DNA of 64,000 nt from Roseivirga spongicola (GCF_001592965.1 NZ_LRPC01000023.1:185740-249739); one strand, 5' to 3'; positions 38,001-48,536 are shown, numbered from the stretch's first letter. The notes: generated by a model from the letters alone, not told the origin. Program-made: numbers and translations.

Positions 38001-41000
38001 TCACGGTCTCAATGAAGGAATTGGCTCAGAGTTACAGTTTAAAGGGCCGTCAGGTATTACTATTGACGGTAATGATAACCTCTATGTCATCGATGATGGT
38101 TGGGAAGACAGGTTGATTAAGATAACACCAGAAGCAGAAGGTACAGTTATTATTGGGAAGCATGGGCGTGATGGATATGTTGATGGTCCTGCAAATGTCG
38201 CTGAACTACTGGATCCAAGTGATGTTTTAATAGATAGTAAAGGGCATATATATATAATAGAGCCAATTGGTGGGCGTATTCGAAAGCTTGATACTAACAA
38301 TAATGTTGTATCCACCTATTTTGACACAAATGAATGGGCTTACCCTACTGCAGCTGATATAAACTCTCGAGATGAGATTATTGTTGCAGACCACTTTTCG
38401 CATAATCTGTACAAGGTGAAAAATGGGGTAATGGAAATAATTCCATTACCCAATCAGGAATTCAAGTCAACAAACATAGCCTATTTGACAGATGATGTTG
38501 TTGTCTTTAATATGGAAGTAGACAACCTGCTCAAATTGTATACATTCAATTTGATTACAAAGGAGCTTAATCAGATTGCTGGAGCAGGAGCCGCTCCATT
38601 TATTGAGGAGGGGAATTCTTTGCATCATAGTATTCTTGGGTTTGAGTTGTTCGTTGATGAAGGAAGAATTCTAGTCAATGATGAGAGGAGAGGTACGCTA
38701 ATGATTCACTATCAATCCATAGATAAAGTAAAGGGTGTTTTTGATCATGACGATGTAGGCGAACAAGAACTATCTTTGATAGCTAGGGATATTTTTGGAG
38801 TAGAAAGATTTCATAGTACTGTTATTAATGTGTCTCCCTCAGACAAAGTGACTGCTACTAACCTAAACCAAAGCCTAACTTATACCGAAGATGCGGTAGT
38901 AGATCTAGAGGATATTGTAATCTCAGGAACAACGGCAGATGAACTCATTGAAGTCCTATTATCATTTAAAAAGCCTAATCAAGGAATTCTATCAGCAGAA
39001 TCTGGAAGTGGGGAGTCATATGTTGCTAATTCAGGAGAATGGTCAGTCATTGGAACAACAGGACAAGTGAATACAGCATTAGCGCAGGTTCAGTTTATTC
39101 CAACGGAAAACCTGGACAAGGACTCACAAATAGAAGTTAGAATCATTAGGAATGGAGGCCATGTTCCAAATACTGGAACAATTACTCTTGAGGTAATCCC
39201 GGTGAATGACCCTTTGGTTATTGAACCTCTACCTGCTGATAGTGCCTACAACGAAATACCGTACTTTACAGATTTTAGTCTAACAGACCCTGACGACTAC
39301 TACTTCGATTTTGAGGTTTTAGATAAGCCTGATTGGTTAACAATCAAATCAGAACCTGAGGTATTTGCTTATAGTGGTTCAATAGATGAAAAAACCATAC
39401 TGGATGGGAGTTTAGATGAAGCCCGATATGTTAACCCATCAAATATGGTTAGACTGGAAGATGGCACTATCGTTTTTCTAGACCAGTATTCAGTTCGGAA
39501 AATTAGTCCAACTGGTGTTGTAAGTACTATAGCGGGTTCAATAAATAATGGAGATCAAGATGGCCCTGCCGCTAATGCCAAGTTTGGTCTGTTGTCAGGA
39601 ATTGCCGTTGATCAATCCGGTAATATTTACTTTGGTGACACCTGGAATAACAAGCTGAAAATGCTTGACAGAGAAGGTGTTGTGAGGACTATTGCAGGTG
39701 AAAGTCGTTCATGGCTAGAAAATGGATGGAAACCTTCACTTTACATCAATCTGATAAGAGACATGGTTGTTTCTCCTGAAGGAGAGCTATATATACTAGA
39801 AGGAAACACTTATGACCCTTGGAGAATACTGAAGCTATCTCCAGATAAAGAAGTTGAAATTGTAGTCGAAAGAAAATATACTAACAATAATGAGGGGGCA
39901 TTTTCCACCTTTGGAGGTGGTTATGTGGGAACTATCGCATTTTCTCCAACTGGTAAATTATTAATGGCTGGAGAAAGGTACGTATGGGAAGCAGATCTTT
40001 CATCAGAAAACATCACAGTTTTGGCTGGAAACGGCTCATTTATTAGTTCTGATGGCCAGGGTACTGATGCAGGCATAACAATTATAAGAAGCATTGAGGT
40101 AGATGATTATGGAAACACATGGTTTTTAGAGCAGAATAGGCTACGTGTTCTCACATCGAACGGAGTTGTGAGAACTATTGCAGGATCCGATACTTATGGT
40201 TATGAAAATGGGGTAGGCGAGGAAGCTCTATTTAACAATCCGCTAAGCCTTGTAAATACAAGAGACGGTTTTCTACTAATTGCCGACTCTAACCAAGGTA
40301 ACTTAAGAAGAGTGAGGATTCAGAGCATTACAGGTTATGGTACTCCATCAGATATTGACCTAGGAAGTAATCAGCTTAAGGTTCAGTTTAGCGAGGGTTA
40401 TCAGTCTTCTTATCTTTTGGATATGGAGATAGAGGTTAGATCGAATGGAATGCCCGTTTTGATTGGAATGGAACAGACATTCTTTGGGGTTGAAGATGAA
40501 GAGACAGTTAGCCTATCTGGTATGAGTATGTCAGGAGTGACAGATGCTAATATTGAGTTGAGTCTTACTTTATCCAACCCTAATGCTGGTAAGTTTAAGC
40601 TGAGTACCACATTAGAAAACGGGTACAATGAGCAAACAGGAGAATGGAGGATAAAAGGGACTCAAACTGAACTAAATGATTTCTTGAATTCATTTGAGTT
40701 TTATCCGCAAGAGGATTTCTCGGGGACTATTGTAGTAGGTGTAAAAGCAAAGAGAGAGAATGGGTTTTTTACGAGGGAAGCACAATTCCAAATTAACCTG
40801 AGCCCTGTAAATGATGATCCAGTTTTAATCTCACCCTTGGCCATGCAGGCAATGGAAGGCCTGAATTTGGATATCCAAGTTAATGTGGAAGACGGTGATA
40901 ACGATATGTATGTTCTTGATGTCGAGAATATGCCCGATTGGATGGCGTTGAACATAGACTTAAGTGCTCAGGTTTCAACCCTTGCAGATTTTCAGATTGT

Positions 41001-44000
41001 TTATAACGAAAACCAAATTACTGATGGAGGCGAAGGTGAAGCAAAATTCTCTTCACCAAGAGGTTTAGCTTACAATCTGGAGTCTCGTTATTTCTATGTA
41101 GCCGATAAAAATAAGATTAGAAGAGTATCTGAACAGGGAGAAGTTGTTACCATTTATGATGCCGGATATAGTTTAGCTAACTTCTCTGGATTTAAAGGAA
41201 TAAAGATTATAAATGACCAAATCTATTTATTCGATAATTCCAGAATATTTCGCTTTGCTAATAATTCACTGGAAATTTTGGCTGGTAATGAAAGTGGATT
41301 CACTAGTGATGTTGATGGAAGTGGTACAAATGCATACTTTAATGACATTCGAGATGTAATTTCAGATGGAAATGATGGTTTTTTTATTGCAAGTAGAAAT
41401 ACCCTGAGGCATATGTCTGCTGATTTCCTCGTTAAAACAGTTGCTGGCAATGGCTTTGTTCAGGATGAGCTGGGTAATCCATTTTATTTCGATAACATAA
41501 CTGCTATTCAATTAGATACAGATGGTTCTGTTATTATTTCAAGTGCTACCAGTGGAAGAAAATACCACAGGCTTAGAAATGAGGTTATTGAGTACGCATT
41601 TCCACTGTCTAATTCTAATTTTGCATATCCTACAAAGTTTTTTGCTTTCGAAAATTCGAAAATCCTCGTTTTTCTCAATAGAACTATCTACCTATATGAT
41701 AGTTCAACGAATCGTTTCAGGTCGATCACAGCTAGAGGAATTTTACCACTAGCTGATGGCGACATTGAAGAATCAAGTTGGGGTAATTACTCTGATATTG
41801 TTAGGATTGGTAAAAATAGATATGCCTTTTTTGATAATCTCTATGGAGATATTCGTGTTATTACACTTAATCCACAATATAAATTAACTGGTGTTCCGAC
41901 TGAAGGGGCAACTGGTTCTACTAACCTAGTATTTAAGATTACAGATGTTACAGGCAATACTATAAATAAAGACGTACCTCTTGAAGTACTTCCTGGAGAC
42001 AGGCCTGATGTAACGGGGCTTCCTCAGGCTTTCAACTACATTGAGGATGACCCGAAATTTGATCTGGATCCAATAGAAATTGTTTCAGGAGAGGAGAATG
42101 AAATTTTTGAGGTATCCTTTAGACTATACAATGCTTTTGGAACTATTCAGTCCTCGCATACTGACCTGTCCTTGTTTAAGGCAGGTCAAAGCTATCATCT
42201 TAAAGCTTCTAAAAGTGAGTTGAATAACATTCTAACCACGCTTTCGTTTGAACCGTCACTCAATAATAGTTATAACGGCTATGTAGAGTTTAATATCAGA
42301 AAGGAGGGAGGAAAGCTCTTTTATAAAGATTATATATCTCTGAATGTGACTCCTGTTAACGATTTGCCAACAATTGAGAGTATATCTGACACAGTAAGCT
42401 TCGTTAACGAGAATATAATTATTCCAGTTGAGTTCAATGACCCTGAAGATGGAAAGAACCTGAGTATAGAATTCCAAGAGAAGCCTAGTTGGTTAACCTA
42501 TCGATTAGCCAAGTCCAAATCTGAATTGGTTGCTGGTGATCCTAATGGAGATGGATTCTTCTTTAAAAAGGAATTATACTTTGGGCCATATGAGTCTCAG
42601 TACATGGCCTTCAATTCAGAAGGTGAGATTATAATGACAGACGCTGCAACTCATTCAATAGTTAAGATAGCTGACTCGGGAGAGGTATCTCTTGTTGCAG
42701 GTAAAGGGAAACTAGGCTATTTAAATGGCTCTACAAATTCGGCTCTTTTTCATAATCCAAAAGGAGTAGCAATTTCTTCGGAAGGTCTCATTTACGTTGC
42801 AGACGCAGGTAATAATGTGATTAGGCTTATTGATTTGGATATGAATGTTTCAACCCTTGCAGGAACTGGAGAGAATGGGAATGCTAATGGAACATCAGAG
42901 GAAGCCACTTTTGCAGGGATTCGACATTTGGAACTCTCTGAAGACGAAACCAAAATTTACATTCAACAGAGAAATGAAATTAGAGTTTTGGATCTCATTG
43001 ATAAAGAAGTTTCAACACTACTGAACGTTTCCAGTGTTACTCTTAATGGAATGAATTCCTTCGATATAGCTAGCAATGGAGATTTCCTGATAGCAGCGAC
43101 AAACGCCATTTATCGATTCAATTCAGTTGGACAATACTTATATCAATATGGGGCAGGGTATGGCCTTTCGGATGGATATTCAAGTCAAGCGACTCTTAGT
43201 AGTGTAAGAGGGATAAAGGAAGCTAAAAATGGAGAAATCTATTTTACAGATGCTGGAGGGACTTTGTTAAGGAAAATTAATAATTCTGGATTTATTGAGA
43301 CCCTAGCAGGTGTAGCCAATAGTGACCTGTACTCTGACGGGTTAGAAGATGAAATTCAATTCCGAAGTGTTGGCAATTTATTGATCGAAGACAATGCAAT
43401 TTATGTAGCAGATAGATTCTCTCTTAGGAGAATTTGGGTAGATGTTCCAGTGCTTTATGGACTACCGGAAGATAGCGATGTGGGTGAAAATCATATAAGG
43501 TTGACTGTAAAGGATCATCAAGATGGTATAGCGTCTGAGGAATTTCAAATTCAGGTTTTCTCAAACGATAGACTGCAAGTCTCCGGTCTAGATACTGTAT
43601 TGTTTGCAAAGGAATCAACCAATAGAGTTGAACTTCCAGAAATAACTATTGAAGCGGATTTATCAGAAAACGTGGAGGTAAAAATTGCTGTTAACGAAGG
43701 TATAGAAGTTGATCTAATACACAATGAAAAAAGTGTTTTAGAAAGGCAGAGCGATGGTGCTTGGTTAATCAATGGAAATGTAGAGCAAATCAATCAGATA
43801 CTTTCCTGTCTCCATTTCTCTTCTGAAAATTGGTCCACATTTGATATCCTTTTTGAATTCAAAAAGTTAGGAGGAAGGTTGGCTATGAATGGCCAAATCT
43901 CCCTCTTTATAGAACCAGAGAATGATTTGCCAATTTTCACAGGAACTGACCATGTTGAAGTTGAAGTAGGAAGTTCCTTTGACTTAAACTTTGATGCAAG

Positions 44001-47000
44001 CGATTTGGATGGTGATATCCTAGCTTTTAATTCTACTGATTTCCCTGGCTGGCTTACAGCGGACTCTACTCAGGTAGTCCAAGAGTTTATTAATACAATT
44101 TATTCTGAGTCCTTGCCAGACTCAAGTCAACAACGGTTGGCGGTGAATGTAAGTGATATTGCAGTTACCCATACGGGTGATACGCTAATTGTAGATGGTT
44201 CTGGGCATAGAATTATGAAGTTAGTAGACGGAAAGTTTGAGGTTTTTGCAGGTACAGGTGAAGCCGGCTATTTGAATGGCGATGTTTCAGAAGCTCAATT
44301 TAACTGGCCAAGACGTCTACTAGTAAGGTCAAATGGAGATATATTAATTGGAGACAGGAAAAATGCCTCTATCAGGTTAATTGATGCTAATGGTCAAGTT
44401 TCTACGCTTTTAGGATCAGGACCTATCGCTCAACTATCCGCTTATACAGGTTTCGATCATAACTCTGGAGACCCTATACCTTTCTGGATTTCTGGGCTGG
44501 TAGAAGACGTTACTGGTAGCTTATTTTCTGGCGAGCTTTTCTCTTTGGGAAAGGTTGATGATACAGGTAATTACTCACATTTATCAGGTAATCCGGCATT
44601 TACATTTACGCCAGAAGATGCTGATGGAGCTCTGTCTGATGCGAGGTTCTATAACATCAAGTCATTGATAGCTTTAGGCAAAGACTCAATATTGATATGG
44701 GATAGCCAGAACTACAAACTAAAGTTATTGGCTGATAATAGTGTAAGGTCTATCTCTGGGTTTAAAGGTTATGGGTTTAAGGATGGAAGCTTGGAAGAGG
44801 CGCAGTTTTCTTCAGTTTCTAGTTCTGAGTTATTAAGAAATGGTAAAATTCTATTTTTTGATGATTTCAACTTGTCTCTAAGGGAGCTTGACTTGAAAGA
44901 GGGAACCATCTCAACTATTGCTGGGAAGGGATACCAAGGGCCGATTTATGGAAATGTAGAAGATGTAGTGTTCTCTCCTGTTTATGCCATAAAAGAACTT
45001 TCTAATGGAGATGTTTTATTAGGCGGACCAAATAGAATAGACAGATTAAGTTACACTGTGCCTACTATCTCAGGAACACCTCAAGAATCGGATATAGGAG
45101 AGCATAGTTTTACTTTGTTCATTTCCGATGGTAAGGGAAAGGTCAAAGAGCAAGAAATCACTATCAATGTATTAGCTCCAAACACAGCTCCGGCAGCATT
45201 GGACATCCCTTCTCAGGAAGAGACCTATGCTCCTGAGGGTCAGTTTGAGGTAAGTTTGTTTGACTATTTTAGAGATGCAGAGAGTACTGATCAAGAACTG
45301 ACTTATGAAGTTGTTTCTATAGACTCAGAAGCAGTGGTTACTGCAGAGGCAATCAGTTCTACAGATGGTGTTTTGAACATGAATGTTCAGGGAGCAGGAG
45401 AAGCCAATGTAACTTTAAAGGCAACGGATACTAGAGGTAAATCAGTGACTACCACTTTTGCAGTGAACATCGCCAAGGCTGAAGCTGAAATTATGTTAGG
45501 TGAACTAGAGTTTGTTAATAGTGAGGCGGAAACACCAGTTACAGTCACAACAGTTCCATCGGGTTTGAACTACACCCTTACATATGATGAAGAGTCAGCT
45601 GTGCCTTCCACAGTAGGGGAGTATATAGTGAAAGTTGTGATTGATGATGCTAATTATCAAGGAGAAACCACAGCTACCCTTAAAGTGTTGAACATAGTGC
45701 CCGAAGACATCCAAATCTCAGGCCTTACTGTTCTGGAAAATTCAGCTAGTGCTACAGTAATAGGATTACTTTCTACTACAGACCAGAATAGTACCGATAC
45801 GCATACCTATGAGCTAGAGTCAGGGGTAACAGATAATGATTCGTTCGAGATTAATGGATCAAACCTAGTTGTCAAGGATGTCTTGGATTTTGAAGAGAAG
45901 TCGACCTACAGCATTACAGTTACAGCCACAGATAATTATGAAGGTTCCTATTCGAAAACGTTCAGTATAAGTGTAACTGACGTAAATGAGGAGCCAACTA
46001 TTAATGAGGTAGAAGCAATAGAGATAGTTCGGAACCTTGGAGAGCTGAGCTTAACTGTAACAGGGCTAAGTGCAGGAGAAGAAGCAAACCAGACTATAGA
46101 ACTGAATAGCTCTGTTTCTGGAATTGTAGAAAGTTCGTCAATATCAATCAACTCAGATAATGAATCCGCAACGCTTAACTTCCAAACTATCCAAGATCAA
46201 ACCGGTAGCGGAACGATCGAGGTAACTATCAAGGATAATGGAGGAACAGCTAATGGAGGAGTAGATACTAAGACCATTACAATCTCGGTAGACGTACTTG
46301 GTTCTAATATTGCTGTTAAAGACGAAGGAAGCTGTGGTCCAGGTTCAATAAACTTATCAGCATCCGGAGCTGACGATTATAACTGGTATACCTCAGCATT
46401 AGAAGGAACATCCTTTGCAACGAGTAGCAGTATAGAAGTTAATGTAACAGAGACTAAGACTTATTACGTTGCGGGCATTTTCTCAGGTATAGAATCAAAG
46501 CTCAGAATTCCTGTTACAGCAAGTCTTTATAGTATACCTGATGTACCAACAGTCACTAACAATCAGGGAACGCTTACAACCACAGAGGTAAGTAATATCT
46601 CCTACCAATGGACTTTGGATGGAGAAGAGATTGAAGGGGCAACATCGAGTGCTTTTGAACCTGTTCTTTCAGGACAATACTCGCTAAGAGCTACTAATGC
46701 CAATGGATGTTCAGTTACTTCAGAGTTAGTGGAAGTAGTGCTTGCAGGTATAGAAGATGGTTATCAGGAGATTTCGGCCAAGATTTACCCTGTTCCTGCC
46801 ACTGATGTACTGGAACTTGAGTTCGAAGAGACCTTGCAAAAAGGAACTACCATTAAGCTACTGAGCAATATTGGTACAGAGTTTAGTCAAACTACCCTTC
46901 AGCAAGCCACAAGGCAGGTAAGCCTTGATGTATCATACCTTCCGGAAGGTACACATATAGTGCTTGTAAGAAGTGAGAATAAGCTTCTTAGGAAGAAGTT

Positions 47001-47016
47001 CATTGTTATTAGATAA
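35083..47016 (+). CDS. Giant secreted repeat protein: beta-helix, cadherin-like domains with inserted NHL propellers, T9SS tail
   Basis: The 3977-residue protein has a signal peptide (MRALLISFLLIICSTVLFSQ), a right-handed beta-helix-like region (about 25-420), then five units of about 520 residues. Each unit is a cadherin/dystroglycan-like (CADG/He_PIG-type) domain that begins after a VND-P boundary, runs to a P-x-W-L strand, and resumes at G-x-P-x-x-x-D-x-G; about 310-340 residues of NHL/SMP-type beta-propeller lie between (about 905-1215, 1418-1750, 1955-2268, 2472-2790, 2992-3330). Propeller blades show N-x-P-x-G..D..GN.Y..D..N..I and T(I/L)AG strings. The C-terminus adds an MBG-like domain (about 3463-3536), cadherin repeats (about 3540-3740), two Ig-like modules and a Por-type T9SS sorting tail (about 3897-3977). 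Probably a cell-surface adhesin; ligand unknown. No enzyme domain seen. Confidence 0.93.
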   Translation: MRALLISFLLIICSTVLFSQTNVSGNILTNTTWSKTNSPYVLTGDVGIGTGVTLTIEPGVIVRRTGNVQILIKGSLNAQGASTDSIRFEDGLISQASESKFFLSFQETNLSNSALSYLQVESRASNYDIKSLFLRVSKETEHQQAPIKVTGTLTVSNSSFLGNYLATDGYQSSGKLVIKHSYLNYTTVYGAYPRSEPIEIRDSKGENSRIYSGSYNAGILLSHNSFYDSEFLIGCCGANLDFRNTTLVDSKVIEGDGNPKAGPINIANSKFINSPIHLPSAYVIADKSVFFVDKNLSNGSSGTIYVAAPLKVGRLLMTDCYVNGDGGRWAIHISGYDGYNISGESKILNSTLVNYDGGRTNGVLGLENFASFVVNNSNFYSHPLDAISNLSSKPVDAKSNYFDQYTTSDQIEETIYHYNDYISYGVVDYSGFLNTPASTNLLMPPVLTSRRKHDNTDYLNQLSLSFGMTHPSTTELRVYSTMKDNVLDTVFIQSISEPFSGVDLPTLDERVYSVAAVDNSESLSWFSTASNSKPVVYRQTSSTIVDEDNDGRMTFKVVDKEQDLLKVSASIDEAGTSLMNNSGLQVNQLSTDGDTTFFELILTPLEDEYGQVDNIKVTIQDGINLVETLVGPFIVNPVNDYKPELTEIRLITGGVEDYALDFQSSNFWYRVISSDQDGDEVRYLLTELISGKIEGSFEGDYREAQVGDTLYRTLNYSWTPSKDQFGELEAFKLRATDGEFLSDDERTAIVEVAGRNDPPITDPIEPQFFQFSDAGEYEFLITGVSPGLYEDESVTMEMDISSDNDFVDGNDVTFEYLEDKSSYKVKFKTNNKDLGVTDLRLRLSDGALNTVIYQPVIVLPYPNQIDFVSPTEVNAYAELEFNHIPEVETQIPVQVLPLELPESLSANLTWRVATFLGTGVKGDRLGGRISAQFNQPNRLVKDSRGNYFIMDRGNFKIYKVTPSGEVSLFAGGTHGLNEGIGSELQFKGPSGITIDGNDNLYVIDDGWEDRLIKITPEAEGTVIIGKHGRDGYVDGPANVAELLDPSDVLIDSKGHIYIIEPIGGRIRKLDTNNNVVSTYFDTNEWAYPTAADINSRDEIIVADHFSHNLYKVKNGVMEIIPLPNQEFKSTNIAYLTDDVVVFNMEVDNLLKLYTFNLITKELNQIAGAGAAPFIEEGNSLHHSILGFELFVDEGRILVNDERRGTLMIHYQSIDKVKGVFDHDDVGEQELSLIARDIFGVERFHSTVINVSPSDKVTATNLNQSLTYTEDAVVDLEDIVISGTTADELIEVLLSFKKPNQGILSAESGSGESYVANSGEWSVIGTTGQVNTALAQVQFIPTENLDKDSQIEVRIIRNGGHVPNTGTITLEVIPVNDPLVIEPLPADSAYNEIPYFTDFSLTDPDDYYFDFEVLDKPDWLTIKSEPEVFAYSGSIDEKTILDGSLDEARYVNPSNMVRLEDGTIVFLDQYSVRKISPTGVVSTIAGSINNGDQDGPAANAKFGLLSGIAVDQSGNIYFGDTWNNKLKMLDREGVVRTIAGESRSWLENGWKPSLYINLIRDMVVSPEGELYILEGNTYDPWRILKLSPDKEVEIVVERKYTNNNEGAFSTFGGGYVGTIAFSPTGKLLMAGERYVWEADLSSENITVLAGNGSFISSDGQGTDAGITIIRSIEVDDYGNTWFLEQNRLRVLTSNGVVRTIAGSDTYGYENGVGEEALFNNPLSLVNTRDGFLLIADSNQGNLRRVRIQSITGYGTPSDIDLGSNQLKVQFSEGYQSSYLLDMEIEVRSNGMPVLIGMEQTFFGVEDEETVSLSGMSMSGVTDANIELSLTLSNPNAGKFKLSTTLENGYNEQTGEWRIKGTQTELNDFLNSFEFYPQEDFSGTIVVGVKAKRENGFFTREAQFQINLSPVNDDPVLISPLAMQAMEGLNLDIQVNVEDGDNDMYVLDVENMPDWMALNIDLSAQVSTLADFQIVYNENQITDGGEGEAKFSSPRGLAYNLESRYFYVADKNKIRRVSEQGEVVTIYDAGYSLANFSGFKGIKIINDQIYLFDNSRIFRFANNSLEILAGNESGFTSDVDGSGTNAYFNDIRDVISDGNDGFFIASRNTLRHMSADFLVKTVAGNGFVQDELGNPFYFDNITAIQLDTDGSVIISSATSGRKYHRLRNEVIEYAFPLSNSNFAYPTKFFAFENSKILVFLNRTIYLYDSSTNRFRSITARGILPLADGDIEESSWGNYSDIVRIGKNRYAFFDNLYGDIRVITLNPQYKLTGVPTEGATGSTNLVFKITDVTGNTINKDVPLEVLPGDRPDVTGLPQAFNYIEDDPKFDLDPIEIVSGEENEIFEVSFRLYNAFGTIQSSHTDLSLFKAGQSYHLKASKSELNNILTTLSFEPSLNNSYNGYVEFNIRKEGGKLFYKDYISLNVTPVNDLPTIESISDTVSFVNENIIIPVEFNDPEDGKNLSIEFQEKPSWLTYRLAKSKSELVAGDPNGDGFFFKKELYFGPYESQYMAFNSEGEIIMTDAATHSIVKIADSGEVSLVAGKGKLGYLNGSTNSALFHNPKGVAISSEGLIYVADAGNNVIRLIDLDMNVSTLAGTGENGNANGTSEEATFAGIRHLELSEDETKIYIQQRNEIRVLDLIDKEVSTLLNVSSVTLNGMNSFDIASNGDFLIAATNAIYRFNSVGQYLYQYGAGYGLSDGYSSQATLSSVRGIKEAKNGEIYFTDAGGTLLRKINNSGFIETLAGVANSDLYSDGLEDEIQFRSVGNLLIEDNAIYVADRFSLRRIWVDVPVLYGLPEDSDVGENHIRLTVKDHQDGIASEEFQIQVFSNDRLQVSGLDTVLFAKESTNRVELPEITIEADLSENVEVKIAVNEGIEVDLIHNEKSVLERQSDGAWLINGNVEQINQILSCLHFSSENWSTFDILFEFKKLGGRLAMNGQISLFIEPENDLPIFTGTDHVEVEVGSSFDLNFDASDLDGDILAFNSTDFPGWLTADSTQVVQEFINTIYSESLPDSSQQRLAVNVSDIAVTHTGDTLIVDGSGHRIMKLVDGKFEVFAGTGEAGYLNGDVSEAQFNWPRRLLVRSNGDILIGDRKNASIRLIDANGQVSTLLGSGPIAQLSAYTGFDHNSGDPIPFWISGLVEDVTGSLFSGELFSLGKVDDTGNYSHLSGNPAFTFTPEDADGALSDARFYNIKSLIALGKDSILIWDSQNYKLKLLADNSVRSISGFKGYGFKDGSLEEAQFSSVSSSELLRNGKILFFDDFNLSLRELDLKEGTISTIAGKGYQGPIYGNVEDVVFSPVYAIKELSNGDVLLGGPNRIDRLSYTVPTISGTPQESDIGEHSFTLFISDGKGKVKEQEITINVLAPNTAPAALDIPSQEETYAPEGQFEVSLFDYFRDAESTDQELTYEVVSIDSEAVVTAEAISSTDGVLNMNVQGAGEANVTLKATDTRGKSVTTTFAVNIAKAEAEIMLGELEFVNSEAETPVTVTTVPSGLNYTLTYDEESAVPSTVGEYIVKVVIDDANYQGETTATLKVLNIVPEDIQISGLTVLENSASATVIGLLSTTDQNSTDTHTYELESGVTDNDSFEINGSNLVVKDVLDFEEKSTYSITVTATDNYEGSYSKTFSISVTDVNEEPTINEVEAIEIVRNLGELSLTVTGLSAGEEANQTIELNSSVSGIVESSSISINSDNESATLNFQTIQDQTGSGTIEVTIKDNGGTANGGVDTKTITISVDVLGSNIAVKDEGSCGPGSINLSASGADDYNWYTSALEGTSFATSSSIEVNVTETKTYYVAGIFSGIESKLRIPVTASLYSIPDVPTVTNNQGTLTTTEVSNISYQWTLDGEEIEGATSSAFEPVLSGQYSLRATNANGCSVTSELVEVVLAGIEDGYQEISAKIYPVPATDVLELEFEETLQKGTTIKLLSNIGTEFSQTTLQQATRQVSLDVSYLPEGTHIVLVRSENKLLRKKFIVIR

Positions 47017-47018
47017 AG

Positions 47019-47050
47019 AAAAAGCCTCCATCTCGGGATGGAGGCTTTTT
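47019..47050. terminator. Bidirectional terminator
   Basis: AAAAAGCCTCCATC-TCGG-GATGGAGGCTTTTT: a 14-bp perfect stem with UUCG-like tetraloop, A- and T-runs on both sides. Serves the giant gene (+) and the convergent CoA-transferase gene (-), whose stop lies only 4 bases away. Confidence 0.95.
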
Positions 47051-47053
47051 CTA

Positions 47054-48334
47054 TTACTTAAAGCACTTGCCCATAAACCTTGCTGAAGCGGCTCTGCTGA
47101 GTTCCTCCCTGTGGTTTGGGTGAGCAATATTGATAAGTGCTTGTGCTCTTTGCTTTATGCTTTTACCGTAGAGATCTGCCACGCCAAATTCAGTGACTAC
47201 ATAATGTACGTGTGCACGTGTAGTTACAACTCCTGCTCCAGGTTTCAATAAAGGGACAATTTTGCTTTCGCCTCTACCCGTAATTGAAGGAAGGGCAATA
47301 ATTGGTTTTCCGCCTGGCGAGAGACTAGCTCCCCTAATAAAGTCCATTTGACCACCAACACCCGAGTACATCATAGTACCGATAGAGTCTGCGCATATTT
47401 GCCCTGTAAGGTCTACTTCAATGGCTGAGTTGATGCTGGTCATTTTTGGCATTCTTCTGATCACCGCAGTGTCATTTACATATTGAATGTCCAGCATTCT
47501 AATCATAGGGTTGTCATCTACAAAATCGTAAAGCTTTTTTGTGCCAATCATAAAGCCAGAAACCAAGTAGTCTTTATGTTTAGTTTTAAACTTGTTGTTG
47601 ATTACACCTTTTTCAATGAGAGGAATAACACCATCGGAGAACATCTCAGTGTGTACTCCCAAGTTTTTATGGCCACCAAGGCATGAAAGCACCGCATCAG
47701 GAATGGCACCAATCCCCATCTGTAGCGTGGCACCATCCTCGATTAGTTCTGCTACATTTTGACCAATTTCTTGTTCTACGTCAGTTAATTCATGAGCTGG
47801 GTGCTCAGGTAGTTCTGCTTCATGCTCAAAGTACCGAGTAAATTTGCTGAGGTGAATAAGTCCATCGCCATGAGTTCTTGGCATTCTTGGGTTCACCTGT
47901 GCAATAACAATTTGTGCGGTGTCTACTGCTGCTTTTGTAGCATCTACAGAAACTCCTAAAGAGCAAAAACCGTGGCTGTCGGGCGGAGAAACCTGAATCA
48001 TTGCCACATCTATAGGAACTACCCCTGACCTGATCATGATGGGTACCTCACTCAAAAAACACGGAATAAAGTTAGCCCTACCTTCTTTGTGAGCCTTGCG
48101 GACATTTCCTCCAATAAACATGGAGTTGATAATGAATGATTCTTCATGTTCTGGTTCAGCATAAGGCGCAGGGCCTTCTGTATGCATTTGATAGATAGAA
48201 ACATTTCTAAGTTCTGAAGCTCTTGAGCTCATAGCTTCTACAAGAGCAATTGGGGTTGCCGCGGCTGTATGAAGGTATACGTTGTGGCCAGATTTTAATA
48301 TGGATACTGCTTCTAAAGCGGAGTTGACTTTCAT
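47054..48334 (-). CDS. Acetyl-CoA hydrolase / 4-hydroxybutyrate CoA-transferase family protein
   Basis: The 426-residue class I CoA-transferase has QMGIGAIPDAVLSCL (about residues 205-219), the catalytic-Glu region LGVHTEMFSDGVIPL (about 224-238), GGQMDFIRGASLSPGGKPIIALPS and VVTEFGVADLYGKSIKQRAQALINIAHP at the C-terminus. Family members move CoA between acetate and acyl acids such as 4-hydroxybutyrate, succinate or propionate; the exact acid is not evident. Single-gene unit, divergent from the glucan phosphorylase. Confidence 0.9.
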   Translation of the reverse strand: MKVNSALEAVSILKSGHNVYLHTAAATPIALVEAMSSRASELRNVSIYQMHTEGPAPYAEPEHEESFIINSMFIGGNVRKAHKEGRANFIPCFLSEVPIMIRSGVVPIDVAMIQVSPPDSHGFCSLGVSVDATKAAVDTAQIVIAQVNPRMPRTHGDGLIHLSKFTRYFEHEAELPEHPAHELTDVEQEIGQNVAELIEDGATLQMGIGAIPDAVLSCLGGHKNLGVHTEMFSDGVIPLIEKGVINNKFKTKHKDYLVSGFMIGTKKLYDFVDDNPMIRMLDIQYVNDTAVIRRMPKMTSINSAIEVDLTGQICADSIGTMMYSGVGGQMDFIRGASLSPGGKPIIALPSITGRGESKIVPLLKPGAGVVTTRAHVHYVVTEFGVADLYGKSIKQRAQALINIAHPNHREELSRAASARFMGKCFK

Positions 48335-48536
48335 GGCGATTTTGTTTGAGGCAAAGGTGCTGAAAGCTGCCCCGTAGAAAGTTGATTTAGATCATATAAC
48401 AATGAAATTTGAATAAGCTTTTTATGCTCTGTTTTTTCATGTTAAGTTCTCAATCGTTTGCATAAAAGAAATGTTCAGGCTCGGTTAAATAGCTGAACCA
48501 ATCGTGTAATTTTAATATCTCAACAATTGAATCGAT

